64,000 nucleotides of DNA, taken from Alphaproteobacteria bacterium. Lineage in GTDB: Bacteria > Pseudomonadota > Alphaproteobacteria > Micropepsales > Micropepsaceae. The position numbers and the translations under genes are program-made. The notes beneath the pieces were generated by a model. That model was given only the letters and a program-made list of their open reading frames with translations. It had not been told where the DNA came from and did not search any database. This document shows positions 21,056-30,619 of the stretch, in pieces (position 1 is the stretch's first letter; every line of letters starts with the position of its first letter). The stretch lies in the NCBI GenBank assembly GCA_947474645.1, contig CANJJD010000004.1:62001-126000 (forward strand). The letters are read 5' to 3'.

Positions 21056-21514
21056 ATGCAGCGACGCACATTCCTGGCCGCCCTGATGGGCACTGCCGCC
21101 GTTGGCGCAAGCCCTGCCCTCGGCTACGAAATCACCAAAAGCGACGCGGAGTGGAAGAAGCAGCTTTCCCCCGCCGCCTATACCGTCTTGCGCCATGAAG
21201 GCACCGAGCCGCCTTTCACATCGCCGCTGAACAGCGAGCATCGCAAGGGCATTTTCGCCTGCGCCGGTTGCGCGCTGGAGCTTTATTCCTCGGACACCAA
21301 GTTCGAGAGCGGCACCGGCTGGCCCAGCTTCTGGAAACCGCTGGACAAGGCGGTCGAGGAAAAGACCGACACCAGCCTGGGCATGCGCCGCACCGCGGTG
21401 AACTGCCGACGCTGCGGCGGCCATCTGGGCCATGTCTTCGACGACGGCCCCAAGCCGACGGGGTTAAGGTATTGCATGAATGGCGTGGCGATGACGTTCA
21501 GGGCGAAGGCCTAA
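21056..21514 (+). CDS. msrB: Peptide-methionine (R)-S-oxide reductase, predicted exported
   Basis: MQRRTFLAALMGTAAVGASPALG signal; CAGCALELYSSDTKFESGTGWPSF, RRTAVNCRRCGGHLGHVFDDGP..LRYCMN. Confidence 0.94.
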   Translation: MQRRTFLAALMGTAAVGASPALGYEITKSDAEWKKQLSPAAYTVLRHEGTEPPFTSPLNSEHRKGIFACAGCALELYSSDTKFESGTGWPSFWKPLDKAVEEKTDTSLGMRRTAVNCRRCGGHLGHVFDDGPKPTGLRYCMNGVAMTFRAKA

Positions 21515-21620
21515 CCGGCCTTGTCCCGCCTCGCGACGCGCTTGGTCGCGCGCCGCTGCGGCGTTCGGGCGGGCAAAAGGTCCACCGGACCTTTTGCTAT
21601 TTCGCCCTCACCCTAGAAAC

Positions 21621-21651
21621 AAAAAAGGCCGGTCTCGCGACCGGCCTTTTT
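21621..21651. terminator. Bidirectional intrinsic terminator between msrB and IalB genes
   Basis: aaaaaaggccggtctcgcgaccggccttttt. Confidence 0.8.
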
Positions 21652-21669
21652 CTTGCTCAATATTCAATC

Positions 21670-22281
21670 TTACGGCGTAGCCGCGGGAGCCGCCGGCGCG
21701 GCAGCTTCTGCGCCGGGCTGAGACACCGACTTGGCCTTGGCGCGGGCCTTGGCGACCATGTCGTCATGGGCGGCGGTAAAGCCCTTGAGCGAGAAATTCA
21801 AGCCATAGGCCTTGCCATTGTCGGCGGCGATGTTGACCTTCGCGGCGGGGCCGGAGCGGGCCAGCGACTCGATCAGCGCATTGTCCACCGCCATCTCGAC
21901 ATAGCAGCCGCTGCGGTCGCAGCGGCGATATTTGAGGACCGGCGAGGTGTAGTTGTCGGTCTGGAGCGTCAGGCCCTTGGGAATGGAGATTTCCAGCGGC
22001 ACGCTGATCTGCAGCGCATGGCGGTTCAGGCTGGGGACAAAGGCAAAGGACAGCGATACCACGCGCTGTTGGGTCCGCTGGTCGTCCAGCTCCTGGAACA
22101 TGTCGCAGGGGCTGGGGCTGTTCACCGGAAAGCAGCGCACGAACCAGTCCTGAACCCGGTTCACATCCGGCTTGCCGGGGACGGGAGCGGCGGGGGCCGC
22201 GGGCGCGGCTTCCTGCGCCCCGGCCGCTGCGCAATTGAGCATCAGGCCGGCAACGGCGACCAACAGGATATGCTTTTTCAT
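21670..22281 (-). CDS. Invasion-associated locus B (IalB) family exported protein
   Basis: Signal peptide; VQDWFVRC..SPCDMFQELDDQRTQQRVVSLSFAF...LEISIPKGLTLQTDN...YRRCDRSGCYVEMAVD. Confidence 0.88.
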   Translation of the reverse strand: MKKHILLVAVAGLMLNCAAAGAQEAAPAAPAAPVPGKPDVNRVQDWFVRCFPVNSPSPCDMFQELDDQRTQQRVVSLSFAFVPSLNRHALQISVPLEISIPKGLTLQTDNYTSPVLKYRRCDRSGCYVEMAVDNALIESLARSGPAAKVNIAADNGKAYGLNFSLKGFTAAHDDMVAKARAKAKSVSQPGAEAAAPAAPAATP

Positions 22282-22292
22282 CGAAACCTCGA

Positions 22293-22883
22293 TCAGGGAT
22301 TGGCGGCGGGCGCAGCCGGCGAGGCCGGCGCCTTGGCCTTGGCGCGAGCCTGGCTCACCATGTCGTCATGGGCGGCGGCAAAGCCCTTGAGCGAAAAGTT
22401 GACCGTATAGGGCTTGCCGTTGTCGCCAACGATATTGACCTTGCCGGTATCTCCGCCGGAACGCGCCATGGATTCGATCATCCCGTTGTCCACCGCCATT
22501 TCGACGTAACAGCCATTGGTGTCGCAGCGGCGGTATTTGAGGGACGGCGTGGTGTAGGTGCCGGTCTGCAGCTTCACGCCCTTGGGAATCGAAATTTCCA
22601 GCGGCACCGCGACCACCAAAGCGTGACGGTTCAGGCTGGGATAGAAGGCGATCGACAGCGAGATCACCCGCTGGCCGGTGCGCTGGTTGGCCAGTTCCTG
22701 GTACATGTCGCAGGGACTGGCGCTGGTCACCGGAAAGCAGCGCACTAACCAGTCCTGCATGGTTTTGACGTCAGGTTTGCCTTGGGCAGCAGGCGCGGCC
22801 GGCGGCGCGGCCGCCGGCGCCTGCGCCAGTGCGGCGCCGGTCATCAATCCCAGGAAGGCGCCCGCAAGGACGGTCTTCATCAT
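22293..22883 (-). CDS. IalB family exported protein, close paralogue of the neighbour
   Basis: MQDWLVRCFPVTSASPCDMYQELANQRTGQRVISLSIAFYPSLNRHALVVAVPLEISIPKGVKLQTGTYTTPSLKYRRCDTNGCYVEMAVDN. Confidence 0.88.
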   Translation of the reverse strand: MMKTVLAGAFLGLMTGAALAQAPAAAPPAAPAAQGKPDVKTMQDWLVRCFPVTSASPCDMYQELANQRTGQRVISLSIAFYPSLNRHALVVAVPLEISIPKGVKLQTGTYTTPSLKYRRCDTNGCYVEMAVDNGMIESMARSGGDTGKVNIVGDNGKPYTVNFSLKGFAAAHDDMVSQARAKAKAPASPAAPAANP

Positions 22884-23446
22884 GAGAAGAGTCTCCAGAA
22901 CCAGGTCTTGCGGCGGGAGTCCTGCGAGCGCCAGGCGCCATAGGAGGTGCCGTAGCCCTTGAAGGACAACTGATAGGAAACCGGCTTGCCGTCCAGGCCG
23001 GCGAACATCACCGCCACATCGTCGGCGCTCTTCAGGCTTTTGGAGAGCGGATCATCGAACGCGGTCTGGGCGATGCAGCCCACCGTGTTGCAGGTGCGGT
23101 ACGGAATGACCTTCACCGGATCCTTGCCGATGCGCAGGCCCATGCCCGCTTCCAGCGACACGCCATAGGGCACGATGAAGCCCATGATCTGCTTGCCATC
23201 CTTGTCGGTGGTGATGGTGGCGCGGGCGATCGGCGTCGGCTGCGGCTGCGAGCGGTCCATGATGTCGGTGCTGATTTCGCAGGCGCCTTCCTTGGTTTCG
23301 GCGGCGGGGCAGGCCACGCGCCAGTCGTCATAGGTGGCGACCTGGGCGGCGTGAGTGTTGTAGGTGGACACACCGCGTACCATCCAGCCCAGCAAGAGGC
23401 CGACCAGCAGCGCGACACCGCCCACAATCAGACGTTCAGTTTTCAT
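22880..23446 (-). CDS. Diverged IalB family protein with N-terminal membrane anchor
   Basis: MKTERLIVGGVALLVGLLLGWMVRG; YDDWRVACP...MGFIVPYGVSLEAGMGLRIGKDPVKVIPYRTCNTVGCIAQTAFDD. Confidence 0.8.
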   Translation of the reverse strand: MKTERLIVGGVALLVGLLLGWMVRGVSTYNTHAAQVATYDDWRVACPAAETKEGACEISTDIMDRSQPQPTPIARATITTDKDGKQIMGFIVPYGVSLEAGMGLRIGKDPVKVIPYRTCNTVGCIAQTAFDDPLSKSLKSADDVAVMFAGLDGKPVSYQLSFKGYGTSYGAWRSQDSRRKTWFWRLFS

Positions 23447-23618
23447 GGGTCCGTTTCGCTTTAATTTCTTCGGTTTTGCCCGCAAAACCACACGCTTGCG
23501 GCATGGGGGCGTCAAACCGGGGCACGAACTACCAGATCAGAACGCCAAAGGGAACGCCCCCGCCCCGCCCTCGCGGACTTTTACCGCCGATTGGTGAATG
23601 TGACGGCGCGTTAATACC

Positions 23619-24317
23619 CTATTTCTGCGCCAGCAAAACCGGCTTTTCCCGGTAAGAATCGGGCCAGACCTGCTTGAGGGCGGCGATCTTGGGCAGGTCG
23701 TTGACCCGGATATAGGCCTCGCCGGGGTTCAGGAACAAATAGTCCTGGTGATAGGCCTCAGCAGGATAAAAGGCCTTCAACGGCTCTACCTTGGTGGCGA
23801 TGGGGGCGGCAAAGACATGCGCCGCATCCAGCTGGGCAATATAGGCGCGGGCGGTCGCTTCCTGCGCCGGAGTGACGGCGAAGATTTCCGAACGATACTG
23901 GGTGCCCGTGTCCGGACCCTGGCGGTTCAGTTCGGTGGGATCGTGCGCCACAGAGAAATAAATGCGCAGCAACTGGCCGAAGGTCACCTTGCGGGGATCG
24001 TAGGTGATCTCGACTACTTCGGCATGGCCAGTGGTGCCATTGGAGACCTGGTCATAGTTGGCGGTCTGCTTGGTGCCGCCGGCATAGCCCGACACCACCT
24101 TGCTCACGCCGTTGACGTGGGCGAACACGCCTTGCTGGCCCCAGAAGCAGCCCCCAGCCAGCACCGCGACCTCGGTCGAGCCGGTGGAGGCCGTATCGGA
24201 AACCGGGGCGGGAATCACCTTGTTCAGCTCACCGGCATAGGTGCGCGACATCAGGGTGGGCAGGAACACGGCGGCCGCCGCCGCGGCCATCACCAGATAA
24301 AGCGGTTTGATCGTCAT
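23619..24317 (-). CDS. msrA: Peptide-methionine (S)-S-oxide reductase, predicted exported
   Basis: Signal peptide; VAVLAGGCFWGQQGVFAHVNGVSKVVSGYAGGTKQTANYDQVSNGTTGHAEVVEITYDP. Confidence 0.94.
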   Translation of the reverse strand: MTIKPLYLVMAAAAAAVFLPTLMSRTYAGELNKVIPAPVSDTASTGSTEVAVLAGGCFWGQQGVFAHVNGVSKVVSGYAGGTKQTANYDQVSNGTTGHAEVVEITYDPRKVTFGQLLRIYFSVAHDPTELNRQGPDTGTQYRSEIFAVTPAQEATARAYIAQLDAAHVFAAPIATKVEPLKAFYPAEAYHQDYLFLNPGEAYIRVNDLPKIAALKQVWPDSYREKPVLLAQK

Positions 24318-24379
24318 GGGCTTTCCTCAAAGCTTATACGCCAGGTAGTTCGCGCAGGATCACCGGATGGTTACGCGAA

Positions 24380-25630
24380 TTACTTTATACCAAACTTTTG
24401 GCCCGCCGCCGCGATGGCATCATACACCAGATCGAGTTCCGCCGCCGTGACCCCGTAAGGCGGCATGACATAGATGGTATTGCCCAGAGGCCGCAGCAAC
24501 ACCCCCCGTTCCAGGAAAAAAGCCATGAGCCTGGGCCCGATTCCCGACAGGTAGCCGGGATCGGGAACCGTCAGTTCCAGGGCGGCGATGGTGCCCAGGC
24601 GCCGGACATTGGTGAAACGGGAATCGGCACGGAACCGGGCCAGGCGCTCCTCCTGCATGTCCGCCAGGCCCGCGATGCGCTCCAGCACCGGCTCGTCCTG
24701 CCAGATCTCCAGATTGGCGCGGGCGGCGGCGCAGGCGATGGGATTGGCGGTGAAGGAGCTGGAATGAAAGAAGGTGCGGCTGCGGTCTTGCGAATAATGC
24801 GCCTGGAAAATCTCCGGCGTGCACAGGGTGACCGCCAGAGGCAGGCTTCCGCCGGTCAGGCCCTTGGACAAGCACATGATGTCGGGCGCGACACCGGCCT
24901 GCTTGCAGGCGAACAGGGTGCCGGTGCGGCCGAAGCCGGTCATCACTTCATCGGCGATCAACAGCGTGCCATTGCGCCGGCAGATGACGGCCAGGGCGCG
25001 CAGCACCTCCGGCGAATAGATCAGCATGCCGCCGGAGCCCAGGATCAGGGGCTCGACGATCAGGGCGGCGGCGTCTTTGGCCGCCACCTTCAGCATGTCC
25101 AGCGTTTCCTGTTCACGGCCGGCTGCGGGAAACGGCAGGCGCACCACGTCGAACAGAAACGGCGCATAGGCGTCGGTGAACACCCCGCGCGCACCCGGCG
25201 ACATGGTGCCCACCGTGTCGCCATGATAGGCGTGCTCCAGCGCGATGATTTTGGTGCGCGGCTTGCCGCCATTTTTCCAGAAGCCCAGCGCCATTTTCAG
25301 CGCCACCTCCACCGCCGTGGAGCCGCTGTCGGAATAAAACACATGGCTCAGTCCCAGCGGCGCGATGGCGATCAGTTCGCGCGCCACATCCTCCGCCGGC
25401 TGATGGGTGAGGTTGGCAAAGATCACCTGGTCCAGTTGATCGGCCTGCGCCTTAATCGCCGCCACGATCTTCGGGTGGCGATGGCCATGGGTGATCACCC
25501 ACCAGGAAGAGATGGCATCGAGCAATCTTCCTTTGTCGGTTTCCAACCAGACGCCCTCGCCCCGTGACACCAGCGGAAAATCCGGGGTCAGGGCATGCTG
25601 GGTGAAAGGGTGCCAGACAGGGGAGCTCAC
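24380..25630 (-). CDS. bioA: Adenosylmethionine-8-amino-7-oxononanoate aminotransferase
   Basis: VWHPFTQHALTPDFPLVSRGEGVWLETDKGRLLDAISSWWV, ALEHAYHGDTVGTMS, LIADEVMTGFGRTGTLFAC; adjacent bioD and bioF. Confidence 0.95.
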   Translation of the reverse strand: MSSPVWHPFTQHALTPDFPLVSRGEGVWLETDKGRLLDAISSWWVITHGHRHPKIVAAIKAQADQLDQVIFANLTHQPAEDVARELIAIAPLGLSHVFYSDSGSTAVEVALKMALGFWKNGGKPRTKIIALEHAYHGDTVGTMSPGARGVFTDAYAPFLFDVVRLPFPAAGREQETLDMLKVAAKDAAALIVEPLILGSGGMLIYSPEVLRALAVICRRNGTLLIADEVMTGFGRTGTLFACKQAGVAPDIMCLSKGLTGGSLPLAVTLCTPEIFQAHYSQDRSRTFFHSSSFTANPIACAAARANLEIWQDEPVLERIAGLADMQEERLARFRADSRFTNVRRLGTIAALELTVPDPGYLSGIGPRLMAFFLERGVLLRPLGNTIYVMPPYGVTAAELDLVYDAIAAAGQKFGIK

Positions 25631-26226
25631 GCGAAATCCGCCCGGTTGAAGGCCTTGCCGAACGCGCCCGCCAGCGTTGCGCGGGTCAAAGGTTCGATTA
25701 TCGGCAAGCGGCCCAGCCGTTTGACCTTGCCCATTTCAACGATGATCTTTTCGCTCTGATCATTGGCCTCGCCGATGAAGGCCACGCCATGCAAGGGAAT
25801 GCCGCGGCGGCGGACGGCCTCGATGGACAGCAAGCTATGGTTGATGGTGCCCAGCTTTGTACGGGCGCACAGGATCAGGGGCAACTTCCAGCGCGCGAAC
25901 ACATCAATGAAAAGAGTTTGGGGGGTCAGCGGCACCATCAATCCCCCAGCGCCTTCGATCACCAGCGGTCCTTCGGGCGGATTGAGCGTATCGGGTTCAA
26001 TCGCGATCTCCTCCTCCGCGGCCGCCTGGTGCGGCGAGGCGGGAAGCTGAAGCGTATAGGCTTCGGGCGCGATCTCCACACCGGCCAACTCTTTCACCAC
26101 GGCGCTGTCGCCCGGCAGCCCGGCCTGCACCGGCTTCCAGTAGCGTGCACCCAGCATCCCGCACAGCCCGGCACAGAACACGGTCTTGCCGATATTGGTG
26201 TCGGTGCCACTGACGACAAACCTCAT
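25627..26226 (-). CDS. bioD: Dethiobiotin synthase
   Basis: MRFVVSGTDTNIGKTVFCAGLCGMLGARYWKPVQAGLPGDS, VIEGAGGLMVPLTP. Confidence 0.95.
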   Translation of the reverse strand: MRFVVSGTDTNIGKTVFCAGLCGMLGARYWKPVQAGLPGDSAVVKELAGVEIAPEAYTLQLPASPHQAAAEEEIAIEPDTLNPPEGPLVIEGAGGLMVPLTPQTLFIDVFARWKLPLILCARTKLGTINHSLLSIEAVRRRGIPLHGVAFIGEANDQSEKIIVEMGKVKRLGRLPIIEPLTRATLAGAFGKAFNRADFA

Positions 26227-27347
26227 AAGCGCGCCATCTCGGCGGCGAGGTCGGCCAGCAGCCGGTCCACGTCATCCTGGGTGACATTCAAGGTCAGCGC
26301 CAGGCGCAGCCGCGCGGTGCCTTCCGGCACGGTGGGCGGACGGATGGCGCGGATGTCGTGGCCGCGAGCCTGCAAGGCATCCGCCAGCGCCACGGCGCGC
26401 GTATCCGCGCCCAGGATCACCGGCTGGATCTGCGTACCGGACGGCGTGATGCCAAGCTTGCGCAAACCGTCACCAGCATGACGCACCAGGGCGCCAAGTT
26501 GCGCCCGTTCCTGCTCAGCGCCGGCGCAGAGCTTCAAGGCCTCGCGCACCACGGCCGCCATCAGCGGCGACGGCGCGGTGGAATAGATGAAGGCGCGGCC
26601 CCGGTTAACCAGGAAATCGCGATAAAGCCGCGGCAGGCAGATCAGGGCGCCGGCCGCACCCAGCGCCTTGCCGCAGGTATGCAGCGAAATGATGTTGGGC
26701 GCGCCTTCATGGGGCGCGCTGAGGCCCCTGCCCTGGTCGCCATGCACGCCGGTGGCATGGGCTTCATCCAGCAGGAGCATCGCGTCGTGCCGCGCCGCCA
26801 ACGCCACAAGTTCGGCCAAGGGCGCTAGGTCGCCATCCATGGAGTACAGCGTCTCCACCGCGATCCAGACCCGGCCTTTCCCGCCGGCGGCGCGCCAACC
26901 CTTGATGATCGCATCCATGGCGTCCACGTCATTATGCGGCGCTTCGATGGCCTGGATGCGCGCCGGGTCGAGGCCATCGCGGAAGCTGCCATGAATCAGG
27001 GCGTCATAAACGATCAAGTCACCGGGCCGCGGCAAAGTGGCGGCCAGCGCGGCGTTGGCGGCAAAGCCGGTGGGAAAATACAGCGCCGTCTCGCTGCCGA
27101 AGAAGCTGGCGGCTTCCTCCTCCAGCGCTTCATGCTCGGGATGATTGCCACGCAAGAGGCGCGAGCCGCCCGCGCCCAGCGGCACGCCACGCGCCAGCGC
27201 CGCTGCCGCCGCATCGCGCAGGGCCGGGCTTTGCGCCAGTCCCAGAAAATCATTGGAGGTGAAATCGGCGCCCCGCGCCGGCGCCAGCGCACGCAGCCGC
27301 CCCTTGGCGGCCAGCGCGTCCAGCACGGTTTTATGCGGGTCTTCCAC
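26223..27347 (-). CDS. bioF: 8-amino-7-oxononanoate synthase (GTG start preferred)
   Basis: FTSNDFLGLAQSPALRDAAAAAL, GAGGSRLLRGNHPEHEALEEEAASFFG, LLLDEAHATGVHG; the longer ORF to 27509 runs into glnK. Confidence 0.93.
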   Translation of the reverse strand: MEDPHKTVLDALAAKGRLRALAPARGADFTSNDFLGLAQSPALRDAAAAALARGVPLGAGGSRLLRGNHPEHEALEEEAASFFGSETALYFPTGFAANAALAATLPRPGDLIVYDALIHGSFRDGLDPARIQAIEAPHNDVDAMDAIIKGWRAAGGKGRVWIAVETLYSMDGDLAPLAELVALAARHDAMLLLDEAHATGVHGDQGRGLSAPHEGAPNIISLHTCGKALGAAGALICLPRLYRDFLVNRGRAFIYSTAPSPLMAAVVREALKLCAGAEQERAQLGALVRHAGDGLRKLGITPSGTQIQPVILGADTRAVALADALQARGHDIRAIRPPTVPEGTARLRLALTLNVTQDDVDRLLADLAAEMARL

Positions 27348-27384
27348 GGGGCATGGATTCCACAGCCCCCCGCAAAGGGCAAGC

Positions 27385-27723
27385 TTAGAGCGCGTCGTCC
27401 CCGGTTTCGCCAGTCCGGACTCGCAGAGCAGCATCCAGATCGATGGTGAAAATCTTTCCGTCGCCGATCTTGCCCGTGCGCGCCGCCTTGGTGATGGCGC
27501 CGATGACATCCTCCACCCGGTCGTCGGGCAGCGCCACTTCCACCTTCAACTTGGGCATGAAGGAAATCGTGTATTCGGCGCCGCGGTAAATCTCGGTATG
27601 GCCCTTCTGACGGCCATAACCGCGCACTTCGGTCACCGTCATCCCGTTGATGCCGATCTCGGTAAGGCTTTGGCGCACGCTGTCCAGCCGGTGCGGCTGG
27701 ATGATGGCGACGACGAGTTTCAT
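27385..27723 (-). CDS. glnK: PII nitrogen regulatory protein
   Basis: MKLVVAIIQPHRLDSVRQSLTEIGINGMTVTEVRGYGRQKGHTEIYRGAEYTISFMPKLKVEVALPDD; T-loop Tyr present. Confidence 0.95.
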   Translation of the reverse strand: MKLVVAIIQPHRLDSVRQSLTEIGINGMTVTEVRGYGRQKGHTEIYRGAEYTISFMPKLKVEVALPDDRVEDVIGAITKAARTGKIGDGKIFTIDLDAALRVRTGETGDDAL

Positions 27724-27734
27724 AATTTCAACTC

Positions 27735-28952
27735 CTACCGATTGATGTGATAGCCGGTTTCGCCATGGCTGGCGAAATCCAGGCCCTGGGTTTCATGCTC
27801 CAGATCCACGCGCAGCCCCACCAGCATATCGGCCAGCTTGGCGATCAGGAACGTGGCGATGGCGGAGAACAGCGCCACGGCCACGACGCCGATAGCCTGC
27901 ACGGTCAATTGTTGCACTGGCGCGTGGGTGAGATGCCCGGTGCCGCTGCCGATCAGCGCTACCAGTGGCAGCGACAGGGTGCCCAGCGCCCCGCCCACGC
28001 CGTGCACGCCCAGCACGTCCAGCGCATCGTCCACCGCCATCACGCGCTTGACCAGCCACACGCCCAGATAACAGACGCAACTGGCAGCGGCGCCCAGCAA
28101 CACCGCGCCCAGCGGTCCCGCTACGCCGGCGGCGGGTGTGATGGTCGCCAGCCCCGCGATGGTGCCGGTGACGGCGCCCACCAGGCTAGGCTTGCCGAAC
28201 TTGATCCATTCGATAGCCATCCACACCAGGGTGGCGCTGGCCGCCGACAGATGCGTCACCAGCATCGCCATGCCGGCATCGGCGCCGGAGGACACCGCGC
28301 TGCCGGCATTGAAGCCGAACCAGCCCACCCACAGCAGCGAGGCGCCCACCATCACCATCCAGGGCGCATGCGGCGGGCGGATGCCGTGGGGAAATTCGTG
28401 ACGCGGCCGGATCATCCAGGCGATCACCAGCGCCGAGACACCGGCAGTGACATGCACCACAATGCCGCCGGCGAAATCCATCACCCCCATCTTGGCCAGC
28501 CAGCCGCCGCCCCACACCCAGTGGGCGACCGGCGCATAGACGATCAGCATCCACAGCGCCGAGACCAGCAGCACGGCGGCGAAGCGGATGCGCTCGACAT
28601 AGGCGCCGATGATCAGCGCCGGGGTGATGACCGCGAAGGTCATCTGGAACATGACATAGACGCTTTCGGGAATATGGGTGCCGGGGCGCACCGTGTCGCG
28701 GCCCATGCCGTTCAGGAAGAAGGCGGCGCTGTCGCCCAGCCAGTCGCCGTCGCCGCTATAGGACAGCGAATAGCCAACGGCGAACCACAGCACCGAACAG
28801 ATCGCGGCGACGGCGGCGCATTGCACCAGCACCGACAGGATGTTCTTGGCCTGGACCAGCCCGCCGTAAAACAGCGCCAGCGCCGGCAAGGTCATCAGCA
28901 GAACCAGCGCCGTGGCGGTCAGCATCCAGGCGGTATCGGCGGCGTTTATCAC
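27735..28952 (-). CDS. amtB: Ammonium transporter (GTG start)
   Basis: MINAADTAWMLTATALVLLMTLPALALFYGGLVQAKNILSVL, FAGGIVVHVTAGVSALVIAW, DVLGVHGVGGALGTL. Confidence 0.95.
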   Translation of the reverse strand: MINAADTAWMLTATALVLLMTLPALALFYGGLVQAKNILSVLVQCAAVAAICSVLWFAVGYSLSYSGDGDWLGDSAAFFLNGMGRDTVRPGTHIPESVYVMFQMTFAVITPALIIGAYVERIRFAAVLLVSALWMLIVYAPVAHWVWGGGWLAKMGVMDFAGGIVVHVTAGVSALVIAWMIRPRHEFPHGIRPPHAPWMVMVGASLLWVGWFGFNAGSAVSSGADAGMAMLVTHLSAASATLVWMAIEWIKFGKPSLVGAVTGTIAGLATITPAAGVAGPLGAVLLGAAASCVCYLGVWLVKRVMAVDDALDVLGVHGVGGALGTLSLPLVALIGSGTGHLTHAPVQQLTVQAIGVVAVALFSAIATFLIAKLADMLVGLRVDLEHETQGLDFASHGETGYHINR

Positions 28953-28973
28953 GGTTTTCCTGCCCCTTTTTTA

Positions 28974-28990
28974 TGCAAATCCGTTGCCCG
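28974..28990 (-). promoter_or_regulatory. Candidate sigma-54 (-24/-12) promoter for amtB-glnK
   Basis: Minus strand cGGGCAACGGATTTGCA: GG-N10-GC spacing, partial match to TGGCACGNNNNTTGCW, just upstream of amtB. Confidence 0.4.
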
Positions 28991-29097
28991 GATTTTGCCT
29001 GTTCTATGGGCAGATTGGCCAGATTTCGGCCTATCTGCAAGCGGGCGCCGGGGCCAAACTGAGGACAGGGCACAGGACCCATGATAAAGACCCCGGC

Positions 29098-30585
29098 ATG
29101 AAGGCCATCGCACACATTATCGCCGGAAAGGCCCTGCCCGGGTCCGGCGGCACGCCGGTGTTCAACCCTGCCACCGGCGAACAGACGGGTCAGGTGGCCA
29201 GCGGCGGCGGCGGCGAGATTGACGCCGCCGTGACGGCGGCGCGCGCGGCCTTTCCCGGCTGGGCCGCCACCCCGCCCGCCAAGCGCGCCAAGGTGATGTA
29301 CGAAATGCGCCGCCTGCTGGAGGCGAACAAGGACAAGCTGGCGCGCACCATCAGCGCTGAGCATGGCAAGACCCATACAGATGCGTTGGGCGAAGTGGCG
29401 CGCGGCCAGGAAGTGGTGGAGTTCGCCTGCGGCATTCCCCATCTGCTCAAAGGCAGCTTCAGCAAGAATGTCTCGGCCGGGGTGGATTGCTATGACGAGC
29501 GCCAGCCGCTGGGCGTGGTGGCCGGCATCACCCCGTTCAACTTTCCCGTCATGGTGCCCTTGTGGATGATGCCCATGGCGCTGGCCTGCGGCAACAGTTT
29601 CATCCTGAAGCCGTCGGAACGCGATCCGTCCGCCCCCAACCTGCTTTACGAATTGTGGCGCGAGGCGGGACTTCCCGACGGCGTGCTCAATGTCGTGCAT
29701 GGTGGCAAGGCGGCGGTGGACGCCATTCTCGATCATCCGGGCATCGCCGCGGTCAGCTTTGTCGGCTCCACCCCCATCGCCTCCCACGTTTACACGCGCG
29801 GTTGCGCGGCCGGAAAGCGGGTGCAGGCGCTGGGCGGGGCCAAGAACCATCTGGTGGTGATGCCCGATGCTGACCTGGACCAGGCGGCTGATGCCTTGAT
29901 GGGCGCCGGGTATGGTTCGGCCGGAGAACGCTGCATGGCGGTGGCGGTGGCGGTGCCGGTGGGCGAGAAAACCGCCGACGCGCTGATCGCCAAATTGAAG
30001 CCGCGCGTCGCCGCGCTGAAGATCGGCCCGGCCGGCGATGCCGCCGCCGAAATGGGGCCGCTGGTGACCGCCGCGCATCGCGACAAGGTCTCGTCTTATA
30101 TAGATGCCGGCCAAGCTGCGGGTGCGGACGTGGTGGTGGATGGGCGCGGACTGAAACTGCAGGGCTATGAAAAAGGCTTCTGGCTGGGCGGCACCTTGCT
30201 GGATCGGGTCACGCCGCTAATGAGCGTCTATACCGATGAGATTTTCGGACCTGTCCTGTCGGTGGTGCGCGCCGGGACCTATGAAGAGGCGGTGGGACTG
30301 ATCAATGCCAATCTCTTCGCCAACGGCACCGCGCTTTTCACCCGCGATGGCGACGCCGCCCGCGATTTCGCCGAGCGTATCCAGGTCGGCATGGTGGGCA
30401 TCAATGTCCCCATCCCGGTTCCGGTGGGCTATCATTCCTTCGGCGGCTGGAAATCCTCACTGTTCGGATCGCATGGCGTGTATGGCCCCGAAGGGGTACA
30501 TTTCTATACAAGGTTGAAGACCGTAACTTCGCGCTGGCCGGCCGGCCTCAAGTCCGGGGCGCAGTTCCACTTCACCGAACGTTGA
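29098..30585 (+). CDS. mmsA: CoA-acylating methylmalonate-semialdehyde dehydrogenase
   Basis: MKAIAHIIAGKALPGSGGTPVFNPATGEQTGQV, GITPFNFPVMVPLWMMPMALACGNSFILKPSE, GSAGERCMAVAVAVPVG. Confidence 0.93.
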   Translation: MKAIAHIIAGKALPGSGGTPVFNPATGEQTGQVASGGGGEIDAAVTAARAAFPGWAATPPAKRAKVMYEMRRLLEANKDKLARTISAEHGKTHTDALGEVARGQEVVEFACGIPHLLKGSFSKNVSAGVDCYDERQPLGVVAGITPFNFPVMVPLWMMPMALACGNSFILKPSERDPSAPNLLYELWREAGLPDGVLNVVHGGKAAVDAILDHPGIAAVSFVGSTPIASHVYTRGCAAGKRVQALGGAKNHLVVMPDADLDQAADALMGAGYGSAGERCMAVAVAVPVGEKTADALIAKLKPRVAALKIGPAGDAAAEMGPLVTAAHRDKVSSYIDAGQAAGADVVVDGRGLKLQGYEKGFWLGGTLLDRVTPLMSVYTDEIFGPVLSVVRAGTYEEAVGLINANLFANGTALFTRDGDAARDFAERIQVGMVGINVPIPVPVGYHSFGGWKSSLFGSHGVYGPEGVHFYTRLKTVTSRWPAGLKSGAQFHFTER

Positions 30586-30619
30586 TGAACCGAAAGGCGC
30601 CGCGGGGCGTTTTGACATT

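Noticed and set aside
27348-27509. N-terminal extension of bioF in the ORF track
   Set aside because: Would overlap most of the end of glnK; the extension is Arg/Ser-rich and the GTG at 27347 gives a normal BioF N-terminus
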